Positions 16,572 to 25,768 of a stretch of 64,000 nucleotides of DNA are shown here, one piece after another. This DNA comes from DATKHR01 sp036557365 (lineage in GTDB: Bacteria; Acidobacteriota; Vicinamibacteria; Vicinamibacterales; CAVVIG01). The translations under genes and the position numbers were made by a program. The stretch spans positions 310,001 to 374,000 of the forward strand of contig DATBHR010000077.1 of assembly GCA_036557365.1 (NCBI GenBank). The letters run 5' to 3'. The notes beneath the pieces are model-generated. The model saw only the letters and a list, made by a program, of their open reading frames with translations. It ran no database searches and was not told the DNA's origin. Position 1 is the stretch's first letter. Each line of letters opens with the position of its first letter.

Positions 16572-17404
16572 TCGCGGTCGGGCTCGCGATCATGATCGTC
16601 AGCCAGGCGGCGACGTGGGCGGGCATCGAACCGTTCGCGTCGTGGAACACGCCGATCGCCTGGACCGGATTCATCCTCTTTGCGGACGGCGTAGTCTATC
16701 GAGCGCGCGGCAGCTCATGGATGCGATCGTCGCCGCGCGAACTCGTCTGCCTTGCGATTGTTTCCGTGCCGCTGTGGATCGTCTTCGAAGGCTTCAACCT
16801 TCTCATCCGCAACTGGTACTACGTGGGGCTGCCGCAGAACTTCTGGCTGCGCCAGTTCGGATTCGTGTGGGCGTTCGGAACGATCTGGCCGGCCATTTTC
16901 GAGGCATCAGAGCTCGTCGCGGTCCTGCGCGGACCCAAGGCTTCACCTCCTGCACCGACCCGAACCGCACCATTCGGCGCCGCGGACTGGTCATCCATCG
17001 TCGCGGGACTCATCATGCTGCTGCTGCCATTTGTGGTCTCGGCGGACGCGGCGACGTATCTGGCGGCGCCCGTGTTTCTCGGCTTCGTCTTCGTGCTCGA
17101 CCCGGTCAATCGCCGGCTCGGCGAGGAATCGCTCTCGCGCGATCGACTGATCAATTTGTTGGGCGGCGGACTGCTCTGCGGCGTGCTGTGGGAGTTCTGG
17201 AATTTCTGGGCGCACGCGAAATGGATTTACACCGTGCCCATTGTCGGCCACATCAAGCTCTTCGAGATGCCGGTTCTCGGCTACTTTGGTTTCCCGCCGT
17301 TTGCCGTCGAGTGCTTCACGATGTACGTCTGTGTCCGCGCGGCGCTCAGCCGGATGCCATCGACCGCGCCGATCGTGCGACCAGGCCGCACGATCGCGTT
17401 GTAA
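16568..17404 (+). CDS. polytopic membrane protein of unknown function
   Basis: 278 residues from ATG 16568, whose ATGA overlaps the methyltransferase stop, suggesting coupled translation; ATG 16544, 24 nt earlier and in frame, is an alternative. About seven hydrophobic segments are visible, and the sequence is rich in Trp, Phe and Tyr. Conserved-looking motifs include FEGFNLLIRNWYYVGLP, LWEFWNFWAHAKWIYTVP and a C-terminal FEMPVLGYFGFPPFAVE. I do not recognise the family; the acidic/aromatic helix ends recall small membrane enzymes such as lycopene cyclase-type proteins, but no diagnostic motif proves it. It lies ahead of the nucleotidyltransferase gene. Confidence 0.85.
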   Translation: MIAVGLAIMIVSQAATWAGIEPFASWNTPIAWTGFILFADGVVYRARGSSWMRSSPRELVCLAIVSVPLWIVFEGFNLLIRNWYYVGLPQNFWLRQFGFVWAFGTIWPAIFEASELVAVLRGPKASPPAPTRTAPFGAADWSSIVAGLIMLLLPFVVSADAATYLAAPVFLGFVFVLDPVNRRLGEESLSRDRLINLLGGGLLCGVLWEFWNFWAHAKWIYTVPIVGHIKLFEMPVLGYFGFPPFAVECFTMYVCVRAALSRMPSTAPIVRPGRTIAL

Positions 17405-17437
17405 TTCGAACGCGGCCGGCTTTAAATAGGACTTCTG

Positions 17438-18343
17438 ATCACCAGCGCACTCGTCCTGACCGCCGGACTCGGGACCCGGCTGCTCCCCCTGACCAACGCA
17501 CGGGCCAAGCCGGCGATGCCGGTCGCCGGCGAACCGATGATTCGCCGCATCATCGGCTGGCTGTCGGCGCAGGGCGTCACCGACGTCGTGCTCAACCTGC
17601 ATCACCGGCCGGAGACGCTCACGCGAGTCGTCGGCGACGGCGTCGATCTCGGCGTGCGTGCGCGCTATTCGTGGGAGCATCCGAAGGTACTTGGAAGCGC
17701 CGGCGGCCCGCGGAAAGCGCTGACGCTGCTGCCCGACACGTTCCTGCTGATCAATGGGGACACCTTGACCGACATGGATCTCGCAGGCGTCGCGGCCGCG
17801 CATGCGGAATCGGGCGCCGTCGTCACGCTCGCGGTGGTGCCGAATCGCGAGCCCGACCACTACGGTGGCGTGATCGCCGATGCCGACGGACGCGTGACCG
17901 GCTTCTCGCGGCGCGGTCCCGCGTCACGCGACAGCTGGCACTTCGTCGGCGTGCAGGTGGTGAACCGGGACGCGTTTGCCAGCCTGCCCGAGAACGAACC
18001 GTCGAGTTCTGTTGGCGGCGCGTACGATGCGCTCATCGCACGCCAGCCGGGATCGGTCCGCGCGTTTCCGTGCGAGGCGCAATTCTGGGACGTGGGAACC
18101 GCTGACGACTATCTCCGGACGTCGCTCGCGTTCGCGCCGGAAGGCTCGGTGGGCCGCGGCGCGCGCATTCACCCGACGGCAACGCTCGCCGGCTCCGTTC
18201 TGTGGGACGATGTGGCGGTCGGCGCAAACGCGTCGGTGTCCGACTGTATCGTGGCCGACGGCGTCGTGGTGCCCGCCGGCTCGACGTATCGCCGTTCCAT
18301 CCTGATGGCGGACGGCGACACCGTTCACGTCACGCCGTTCTGA
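17438..18343 (+). CDS. sugar-phosphate nucleotidyltransferase (MurU/GMPP-like); probable ATC start
   Basis: 301 residues when begun at ATC 17438. The first canonical start (ATG 17516) would delete the catalytic signature ALVLTAGLGTRLLPLT..RAKPAMPV, which is intact upstream; the frame is closed by TAA at 17423. AGGA (17428-17431) is 6 nt before ATC; CTG 17435 is an alternative. The NTP-transferase fold has LINGDTLTDMDL (metal-binding Asp), the conserved Gly-rich turn after HPKVLGSAGG, and FWDVGTADDYL. A short left-handed-helix tail (RIHPTATLAGSVLWDDVAVG) extends beyond MurU length. It should make an NDP-sugar from a sugar-1-phosphate. The kinase-like gene downstream suggests a cell-wall sugar recycling pair. 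Confidence 0.9.
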   Translation: MTSALVLTAGLGTRLLPLTNARAKPAMPVAGEPMIRRIIGWLSAQGVTDVVLNLHHRPETLTRVVGDGVDLGVRARYSWEHPKVLGSAGGPRKALTLLPDTFLLINGDTLTDMDLAGVAAAHAESGAVVTLAVVPNREPDHYGGVIADADGRVTGFSRRGPASRDSWHFVGVQVVNRDAFASLPENEPSSSVGGAYDALIARQPGSVRAFPCEAQFWDVGTADDYLRTSLAFAPEGSVGRGARIHPTATLAGSVLWDDVAVGANASVSDCIVADGVVVPAGSTYRRSILMADGDTVHVTPF

Positions 18344-18353
18344 TTCGTTGATC

Positions 18354-19385
18354 ATGCCCGAACACGACACGACGGACACCCTCGAACTGCGGGAGCGCAT
18401 CGACCGCTTCCTCGCGGGCAGCGCGCTCGCCGCTCCTCACTCACGCATCGTGCCGCTGACCGGCGATGCGTCGGACCGGAAGTACTTCCGCGTGCTGCCG
18501 CCGGATCGTGGGCCGGTGGTGCTCGCGCTGCACGCCGGTCCCATCGACGTCGCGACGCTGCCGTTCGTCAACGTCGCCGAACTCATGCACCAGGTGCCGT
18601 TGCCGGTACCGAAAATTCTCGGACACTCGAACGAACTCGGAGTGTTGGCGCTGCAGGATCTCGGCGACGTGACGCTGCAGGCCTATCTCGGCGGCGCCAC
18701 GGCTGACGCTCAGCTCGCGCAATATCGCCGGAGCGTGGAGCTGATCGAGCTCATGCAGCGGCGCGGCGCGGAGCTCGCGTCGAACCGCTACGTGCCGTAC
18801 TCGATCGCGTTCGACGTGGACAAGCTCACGTGGGAGCTCGAGTTCTTCACGAAGCACTTCATGGAAGGCTATCGCGGCGTGCGCTTCTCGACGGCGGACC
18901 GCGCGGTACTGACGGAGGCATGGTCCGCCATCGCGCGCGAGCTGGCGGGCGAAACGCGTGTCCTCTGCCACCGCGATTACCACAGCAGGAACCTGATGGT
19001 TCGAGATGACGAGCTCTTCGTCATCGATTTTCAGGACGCGCGCATGGGACCGGACACCTACGACCTCGTGTCGCTGCTGCGAGACTCGTACGTCGACATC
19101 AGCGACGAAGACAGCGAGGCGCTGATGGCGCTGTTCCTGACGCTCAAGACACGCCACGCGCCGGTCGAGGTCGGCGATTTCAAGCGACGCTTCGATCTGA
19201 TGGCGCTGCAGCGCAACCTCAAGGCGCTCGGCACCTTCGGCTATCAGACGACCACGCGCCAGAATCCCGTCTACATCAAGTACGTGCCACGCACGCTGCG
19301 GTACGTCCGTACGAACCTCGCGCGCCAGCCCCGCTTCGCGCGGCTGCGCGCCGTTCTCTCGGCGCATATCGACGAACTCCGTTGA
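18354..19385 (+). CDS. AmgK-like sugar kinase (aminoglycoside phosphotransferase fold)
   Basis: 343 residues from ATG 18354. The APH fold is clear: VPLTGDASDRKYFRV in the N-lobe, DLGDVTLQ, catalytic loop LCHRDYHSRNLMV (Asp about 206) and metal-binding VIDFQDARMGPDTYDLVSLL. The C-terminal LMALQRNLKALGTFGYQ and PRTLRYV are typical of the COG3178 group, which includes the anomeric MurNAc/GlcNAc kinase AmgK. It lies 10 bp behind a nucleotidyltransferase, matching the AmgK-MurU pair that returns MurNAc to UDP-MurNAc in Pseudomonas. The assignment as peptidoglycan salvage is inference from this pairing. Confidence 0.9.
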   Translation: MPEHDTTDTLELRERIDRFLAGSALAAPHSRIVPLTGDASDRKYFRVLPPDRGPVVLALHAGPIDVATLPFVNVAELMHQVPLPVPKILGHSNELGVLALQDLGDVTLQAYLGGATADAQLAQYRRSVELIELMQRRGAELASNRYVPYSIAFDVDKLTWELEFFTKHFMEGYRGVRFSTADRAVLTEAWSAIARELAGETRVLCHRDYHSRNLMVRDDELFVIDFQDARMGPDTYDLVSLLRDSYVDISDEDSEALMALFLTLKTRHAPVEVGDFKRRFDLMALQRNLKALGTFGYQTTTRQNPVYIKYVPRTLRYVRTNLARQPRFARLRAVLSAHIDELR

Positions 19386-19409
19386 CGCACGTCCGTAAGG
19401 ACGACGCGC

Positions 19410-19415
19410 TATCCT
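19410..19415 (+). promoter_or_regulatory. -10 box (TATCCT), probably leaderless
   Basis: TATCCT ends 7 nt before the GTG start at 19423, the same geometry as at 8722 and 22172. No Shine-Dalgarno lies between. Confidence 0.4.
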
Positions 19416-19422
19416 GCTGATC

Positions 19423-20148
19423 GTGTCCGCGAAACGACCGTTTGGAGTCTCGACGAACCTGTTTCAGGGCCGCCGCCTGCAGCGCGATCATCTGATCGAC
19501 ATCGCGGCGCACGGCTTCGAGACGGTCGAGGTCGCCGCAGCGATCGGTCACTTCGATGCGGAGAATCCAGCAGCCGTCGCCGATCTGCAGCAATGGCTCG
19601 CGGAAGCGCGCCTGACGCTGCACGCGATCGCCGCGCCCGCGCCCGACGGTCCGCAGCCCTGGAACGCCGGCGCGCTCGGACCCGTCGAGCATGCGCTGTA
19701 CATCGCTCGTCGAATTCCCGTCAGCCTGCTCGTGCTCCCGGTGGGATCGCCGAAGAGCGCCGCGCGTGCGGTCGAGCGGCTGGCCGAACTGGCGGAGCCG
19801 CTCGGCGTCGCGATCGCGATCGACTCGCGGTCGCCGTCCATGAAGCCTGTTCAAACGCTCGTCAGCTTCGTCGAACGGTGCGACGTGCGCGTCGGCATCG
19901 CGCTCGACTTCGAGACCGCTGCCCAGAGCACTGCGCTCGTGGACGCGATCGAAACCGCGTCCGAGCATCTCCTCGTCGCGCGCGTCCCCGCCGACCGCGG
20001 CTGGATCACGCCGGAGGTGATGACCACGCTGCAGAAAGTCGGGTACGATGGCCCGTTCATCATCGAGGCCAGGGGCCCCTCGGCGTTGACCCGCGCGAAA
20101 GAGGCGCGCGAACAGATCGAACGCGCGTCGCGCGGCAGAGCGTCGTAA
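19423..20148 (+). CDS. sugar phosphate isomerase/epimerase-like TIM-barrel protein
   Basis: 241 residues from GTG 19423. The sequence follows the xylose-isomerase-like (AP endonuclease family 2) barrel: GVSTNLFQGRRLQRDHLIDIAAHGFETVEV at the N-terminus, LTLHAI on strand two, a VAIAIDSRSP strand, GIALDFETA and the C-terminal YDGPFIIEARG. The family's metal ligands (usually Glu, Asp, His, Glu) are only partly recognisable, so it may be a degenerate or metal-free member. It is about 40 residues shorter than typical. Substrate unknown. Confidence 0.85.
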   Translation: MSAKRPFGVSTNLFQGRRLQRDHLIDIAAHGFETVEVAAAIGHFDAENPAAVADLQQWLAEARLTLHAIAAPAPDGPQPWNAGALGPVEHALYIARRIPVSLLVLPVGSPKSAARAVERLAELAEPLGVAIAIDSRSPSMKPVQTLVSFVERCDVRVGIALDFETAAQSTALVDAIETASEHLLVARVPADRGWITPEVMTTLQKVGYDGPFIIEARGPSALTRAKEAREQIERASRGRAS

Positions 20149-20179
20149 CGGTCTCCGCGGCAACGACGATTCGGCACCG

Positions 20180-20734
20180 ATGCGCATGCCTATGTCCAAC
20201 GACGCGCCGGTAGAGATCGTTCCCTACGACGTGGATTGGCCGGGCCAGTTTGAGACTGAACGTCGGCTTCTCGTTGATGCCATCGGCCGATGGCTGGTCG
20301 ACGGCTCGGTTGAACACATCGGGAGCACGGCTGTACCCGGCCTGGATGCCAAGCCGGTGATCGACATCATGGCTGGCGTCGAAAGCCTCGACGGATCGCG
20401 CGCGGCTCTCTCAGTCCTCGAGCGCCATCAGTACTGCTACGCGCAGTACCGGACCGATGTCATGCACTGGCTGTGCAAACCGTCGCCGGCTCATCGGACG
20501 CATCACCTGCATCTGGTTCCGCGTGGAAGCCACCTATGGATCGAGCAGCTGGCGTTTCGCGATTACCTGCGAGCGCATGACGACGTGGCTCGGGAATACG
20601 CTGAATTGAAGCGTCGGCTCGCCGATGCTCACCGGCTCGACCGTGAGGCGTACACGAGCGCGAAGGCGCCGTTTGTGCAGCGGGTACTACGTGACGCACT
20701 GCGACCGCGTTCGTGCACTGACCGAATCTGTTAA
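20180..20734 (+). CDS. GrpB/UPF0157 family protein
   Basis: 184 residues from ATG 20180 (in-frame ATGs also at 20186 and 20192). The family signature is complete: VEIVPYDVDWPGQFETE near the N-terminus, VEHIGSTAVPGLDAKPVIDIM (nucleotidyltransferase-like GS..PG..AKP...D core), THHLHLVPRGSHLW and FRDYLRAHDDVAREYAELKRRLA. GrpB proteins belong to the nucleotidyltransferase superfamily but lack an agreed function; some GrpB domains are fused to dephospho-CoA kinases. The stop codon overlaps that of the convergent asnS in the sequence TTAA. Confidence 0.95.
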   Translation: MRMPMSNDAPVEIVPYDVDWPGQFETERRLLVDAIGRWLVDGSVEHIGSTAVPGLDAKPVIDIMAGVESLDGSRAALSVLERHQYCYAQYRTDVMHWLCKPSPAHRTHHLHLVPRGSHLWIEQLAFRDYLRAHDDVAREYAELKRRLADAHRLDREAYTSAKAPFVQRVLRDALRPRSCTDRIC

Positions 20735-22149
20735 AAGGCCGCGCTTCCCGGCGTCCGTGGAAACGGAATCACGTCGCGGATGTTGGCCATCCCGGTCGCA
20801 TAAATGATCGTCCGCTCGAGGCCGAGGCCGAAGCCGGCGTGCGGGACGGTACCGTACCGGCGCAGGTCGCGGTACCAGCCGTAGTGGCTGACGTCGAGGT
20901 TCATCTCTCGCAGCCGGCTGTCGAGGCACTCGAGCCGCTCCTCGCGCTGCGATCCGCCGATGATCTCGCCGATGCCGGGCGCGAGGACATCCATCGCCGC
21001 CACCGTCTTTCCATCGTCGTTCATCCTCATGTAGAACGCCTTGATCTCTTTTGGATAGTTCATGACGACGATCGGCGCTTTGACGTGCGCTTCGGTCAGC
21101 CAGCGTTCGTGCTCGGATTGCAAATCGATGCCCCAGCGGACAGGGAACTCGAATTTCTTCCCGCTCTTCTCGAGCGCGGCGACCGCCTCGGTGTAAGTCA
21201 TGCGCTCGAACGGCGACGCCACGAAACGCTCGAGCCGTGAGATGCAGTCCTTGTCGATACGGTCCGCGAAGAACTTCAGATCGTCGCCCCGCTCGGACAG
21301 CAGCGCCGAGAAGATGTACTTCAGGAACGATTCGGCGAGGTCGGCGTTGGCGCTCAGGTCGGCGAACGCGATCTCCGGCTCGATCATCCAGAACTCGGCG
21401 AGGTGCCGGCTCGTGTTGCTGTTCTCGGCGCGGAACGTCGGCCCGAACGTGTAGACCTTCGAGAGCGCGCAGCAGTAGGTCTCGACGTTCAACTGACCGC
21501 TGACGGTGAGAAACGCTTCCCTGCCGAAGAAGTCCTGCGTGAAATCGGTGCGGCCGTCGCCGGTCCGCGGGATGGCGTCGCGGTTGGCGAGGTCGAGCGT
21601 GCTGACGCGGAACATCTCGCCGGCACCTTCGGCGTCGCTCGCCGTGATGATCGGCGTGTGGACCCAGTAGAACCCGCGCTCGTGGTAGTAGCGGTGGATC
21701 GCCATGCTGAGCGCATGCCGCACGCGGGCGACCGCCCCGATCGTGTTGGTGCGCGGACGGAGGTGCGCGACCTCGCGCAAGTACTCCAGCGACGTTTTCT
21801 TCGGCTGAATCGGATAGGTATCGGGATCGTCGACCCAGCCGACGACTTCGACCGACTCCGCCTGCAGTTCGACCGTCTGGCCCTGCCCCTGGCTCGCCGT
21901 CACCGTGCCGACCGCGATCAGCGAACAGCCCGAGGTGAGCCGCTTGATCTCGCTGTCGTAGTTCGAGAGCGCAGCCGGCGCGACCACCTGCAGCGGATCG
22001 AAGGCCGAACCATCGTGCACGTGAATGAAGGAGAGACCCGCCTTCGAGTCTCTCCGCGTGCGAACCCACCCGCAGACGGTGACAACGGCGCCAACTGGGA
22101 CGGCGCCGCTCAGGATCGACCGGACATCGACGCGATCGGGGCTGGACAT
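20731..22149 (-). CDS. asnS: asparaginyl-tRNA synthetase
   Basis: 472 residues from ATG 22149. The N-terminal OB-fold anticodon-binding domain (about 1-115) has VCGWVRTRRDSKAGLSFIHVHDGS. Class II core motifs follow: YWVHTPIITASDAEGAGEMF, FTQDFFGREAFLTVSGQLNVE, motif 2 FRAENSNTSRHLAEFWMIEPE (the Asn/Asp-type signature) and motif 3 GFGLGLERTIIYATG. It charges tRNA-Asn directly, so an amidotransferase route is not needed for this tRNA. GATAAT (22159-22164, minus) is a possible -10, 9 nt before the ATG. The gene is divergent from rimO over 35 bp and convergent with the GrpB gene. Confidence 0.98.
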   Translation of the reverse strand: MSSPDRVDVRSILSGAVPVGAVVTVCGWVRTRRDSKAGLSFIHVHDGSAFDPLQVVAPAALSNYDSEIKRLTSGCSLIAVGTVTASQGQGQTVELQAESVEVVGWVDDPDTYPIQPKKTSLEYLREVAHLRPRTNTIGAVARVRHALSMAIHRYYHERGFYWVHTPIITASDAEGAGEMFRVSTLDLANRDAIPRTGDGRTDFTQDFFGREAFLTVSGQLNVETYCCALSKVYTFGPTFRAENSNTSRHLAEFWMIEPEIAFADLSANADLAESFLKYIFSALLSERGDDLKFFADRIDKDCISRLERFVASPFERMTYTEAVAALEKSGKKFEFPVRWGIDLQSEHERWLTEAHVKAPIVVMNYPKEIKAFYMRMNDDGKTVAAMDVLAPGIGEIIGGSQREERLECLDSRLREMNLDVSHYGWYRDLRRYGTVPHAGFGLGLERTIIYATGMANIRDVIPFPRTPGSAAF

Positions 22150-22184
22150 GACCGGGCCATTATCCGTCGAGTATCCTTGCAAGT
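22150..22184. promoter_or_regulatory. 35-bp divergent promoter region asnS/rimO
   Basis: On plus, ATGACC (22148-22153) -18 bp- TATCCT (22172-22177) ends 7 nt before the rimO GTG. On minus, GATAAT (22159-22164) ends 9 nt before the asnS ATG. Both messages would be leaderless or nearly so, and the polymerase sites overlap. Confidence 0.5.
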
Positions 22185-23639
22185 GTGAAGGTTGGACTGA
22201 TCTCCCTCGGCTGCCCGAAGAACCTCGTCGACTCCGAGGTGATGCTCGGACTCGCACAGCAGGCGGGGCACGAGCTGACGCGCGACCCGTCTGAAGCCAA
22301 CGTGCTGGTCGTGAATACGTGCGCGTTCATCGACGCCGCGAAGCAGGAGTCGATCGACACGATTCTCGAGATGGCGCAGTACAAGAAGGACGGGAACTGC
22401 CGCCGCCTCGTCGTGACCGGCTGCATGGCGGAGCGCTACCGCGAGGAGTTGGCGAAAGAGATTCCGGAGATCGACGCCGTGCTCGGCACGGGCGAAGTCC
22501 CCGAGATCGTGAATGCGATCGGCGCAGGGCCCGAACAGGCTCGTACAGCCCACGCGGCGCCGCTCACCTTCCATCGATCCGGATCAGTTCAATCTTCGTC
22601 CACGACCTTTCCGACGACTCGTATCTCTCCCATCTCTCCCATCTCTCGTGTCGCTCCGATTGCTCCCGTCAGCCCTGTCCGTCCCACCTACATCTACGAC
22701 GCCGACACGCCGCGCCTGATGGCCACGCCGCGCCACTATGCGTACATCAAGATTGCCGAAGGCTGCGACTACAAGTGCGCGTTCTGCATCATCCCGACGC
22801 TCCGCGGCGCCTATCGGAGCCGCACGCGCGAGTCGATCGTCCGCGAAGCGCGGGCGCTGGCCGCGCAGGGCGTCCGCGAGCTGCTGCTCATCTCGCAGGA
22901 CACCACGTTCTACGGCATCGACCGCGGTGAACGCGGCGGCCTGGCCGCGCTGCTCCGCGAGCTGAACGACGTCGACGGCCTGACGTGGATCCGGCTCCTC
23001 TACCTGTATCCAACGACGATCGACGAGGCGACGCTGACGGCGATGGCGGACTGCGAGAAGGTCTGCAAGTACATCGACCTGCCGCTCCAGCACGCGTCGA
23101 ACCCAGTGCTCAAGCGGATGAAGCGGCCCGGGACGCGGCAGGGTTACGACACCCTCCTCTCCCGCATCCGCGACCGCGTGCCCGGCGTCTCCCTCCGCAC
23201 CACCTTCATCGTCGGCTTCCCGGGAGAGACGGACGCGGACGTGGACGAACTATGCGCGTTCGTGGAGGACCACGCGTTCGATCACGTGGGCGTCTTCACC
23301 TACTCCCACGAGGAAGGCACCTCCGCGTTCGAACTGGCTGACGATGTCCCGGCGGCGGTGAAGGCGGCGCGGCGATCGCGCGTCATGAGCCTGCAGCAAC
23401 GGCTCGTCGAGGCCCGCCTGCACGCGAGAATCGGCGAACGGACGACCATTGTCGTCGACGGACCGGCGTCCGACCACGATCTCGTCCTGCGCGGACGGCT
23501 GATGACCCAGGCGCCTGACATCGATGCCGGCGTCTACCTGACCGAATGCGACCCGTCGAGCTTTCGAGCCGGCGACTTCACCGACGTCGAGATCGTGGAC
23601 GCCCGCGGATACGATTTCGTCGCCCGTCCCCTGCCCTGA
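22185..23639 (+). CDS. rimO: ribosomal protein S12 methylthiotransferase
   Basis: 484 residues from GTG 22185. The UPF0004 domain carries the three auxiliary-cluster Cys (GCPKNLVDSE, NTCAFID, TGCMAER). The radical SAM domain has CDYKCAFCIIP, and the C-terminal TRAM domain follows about 420. It methylthiolates a conserved Asp of S12. Between GEVPEIVNAI and TYIYDADTPR there is a linker of about 60 residues, longer than usual, including SPISPIS encoded by a 9-bp tandem repeat. This explains the length (common members about 430-450). Confidence 0.97.
   Translation: MKVGLISLGCPKNLVDSEVMLGLAQQAGHELTRDPSEANVLVVNTCAFIDAAKQESIDTILEMAQYKKDGNCRRLVVTGCMAERYREELAKEIPEIDAVLGTGEVPEIVNAIGAGPEQARTAHAAPLTFHRSGSVQSSSTTFPTTRISPISPISRVAPIAPVSPVRPTYIYDADTPRLMATPRHYAYIKIAEGCDYKCAFCIIPTLRGAYRSRTRESIVREARALAAQGVRELLLISQDTTFYGIDRGERGGLAALLRELNDVDGLTWIRLLYLYPTTIDEATLTAMADCEKVCKYIDLPLQHASNPVLKRMKRPGTRQGYDTLLSRIRDRVPGVSLRTTFIVGFPGETDADVDELCAFVEDHAFDHVGVFTYSHEEGTSAFELADDVPAAVKAARRSRVMSLQQRLVEARLHARIGERTTIVVDGPASDHDLVLRGRLMTQAPDIDAGVYLTECDPSSFRAGDFTDVEIVDARGYDFVARPLP
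22623..22649 (+). repeat. three 9-bp tandem units (ATCTCTCCC) inside rimO
   Basis: ATCTCTCCC at 22623-22631 and 22632-22640, then ATCTCTCGT at 22641-22649. In frame, encoding Ser-Pro-Ile repeats in a linker that is absent from most RimO proteins. Confidence 0.8.
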
Positions 23640-23658
23640 GCCTGCCGGACGGACGTGC

Positions 23659-23716
23659 TATAATTTTGGATTCGGAGCCTGAGTGTAGGACCGAGTGGGC
23701 GTGTGCCCACTTTTTT
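23659..23716 (+). promoter_or_regulatory. rimP-operon promoter and terminator-like leader hairpin (attenuator)
   Basis: A consensus TATAAT (23659-23664) lies 20 bp after rimO; the -35 is weak. About 30 nt after the predicted start comes AGTGGGC (23694-23700), loop GTGT, GCCCACT (23705-23711), then a run of six T (23711-23716): a full intrinsic terminator inside the leader, 22 nt before rimP. Attenuation of the rimP-nusA operon by a leader terminator is known in E. coli, where NusA feeds back on its own operon. Here the hairpin is seen and the regulation is inferred. Confidence 0.7.
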
Positions 23717-23737
23717 CGTTTAAGGCCCCGGAAAAAC

Positions 23738-24217
23738 ATGGCCGATGTCGTCGAGCAGGTCCGGGAGATCTCGACCCGCGTCGCGGCGGGCTATGGCCTG
23801 GAAGTCTTCGACGTGCAGTTTCGTCGTGAGGCACCGGGCATGGTGCTCCGGGTCCAGATCGATCGGCCCGGACCGGCGGCGAGCGCCGAGGAAAGCGTCA
23901 GCGTCGAGGACTGCGCGAACGTGAGCCGTGACCTGAGCGCGATTCTCGACGTCGAGGATGTGCTGCCGGGGGCGTACACGCTGGAAGTCTCGTCGCCGGG
24001 GCTCGATCGACCGCTGCGCGGCGCGGCGGACTACGAACGATTCGTCGGACGCCGCGCGAAGATCGTGACGAGCGAGCAGGTGGACGGCCAGACGTTCCTG
24101 CGGGGCACGCTGGCGGGCGTCGACGGCAACGCGGCACTCGTGGACGGCGACGATCACAAGCGGCACCGGGTGCCGATGGATGTCATTCGGCGGGCAAATC
24201 TGGAAGTGGACTTCTGA
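23738..24217 (+). CDS. rimP: ribosome maturation factor RimP
   Basis: 159 residues from ATG 23738, which follows the leader hairpin; the frame extends upstream only through the leader and the end of rimO. The N-terminal domain (VREISTRVAAGYGLEVFDVQF) and middle domain (VSVEDCANVSRDLSAILDVED..PGAYTLEVSSPGLDRPL) contain the family signature, and a C-terminal SH3-like barrel follows (about 90-159). RimP is needed for maturation of the 30S subunit. First gene of the operon, 32 bp before nusA. Confidence 0.97.
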   Translation: MADVVEQVREISTRVAAGYGLEVFDVQFRREAPGMVLRVQIDRPGPAASAEESVSVEDCANVSRDLSAILDVEDVLPGAYTLEVSSPGLDRPLRGAADYERFVGRRAKIVTSEQVDGQTFLRGTLAGVDGNAALVDGDDHKRHRVPMDVIRRANLEVDF

Positions 24218-24249
24218 GGACCGGGGCACTGGGTACCCCGGAGTGAAAA

Positions 24250-25620
<1,371 letters not shown>

Positions 25621-25630
25621 CGTGAGAGTG

Positions 25631-25735
25631 GAAATGCAGAAATGCTTGAATGCCGGAATGCAGGAATGCGGAACGATTTCCGCGTTCGTGCATTGGTGCA
25701 TTCCTGCATTGGTGCATTCCCGTGTTCGTGCATCT
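25631..25735. repeat. two inverted arrays of 8-bp units in the nusA-infB spacer
   Basis: Five octamers of type GGAATGCA run from 25631 to 25670. Six octamers of type GTGCATTC/G run from 25688 to 25735, in the reverse-complement sense. The transcript could fold into long alternative hairpins between nusA and infB. The same octamer family recurs at 46501-46591. Confidence 0.85.
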
Positions 25736-25768
25736 GTTGGTTTTCAACCGAAGTACTGAGGACATAGC

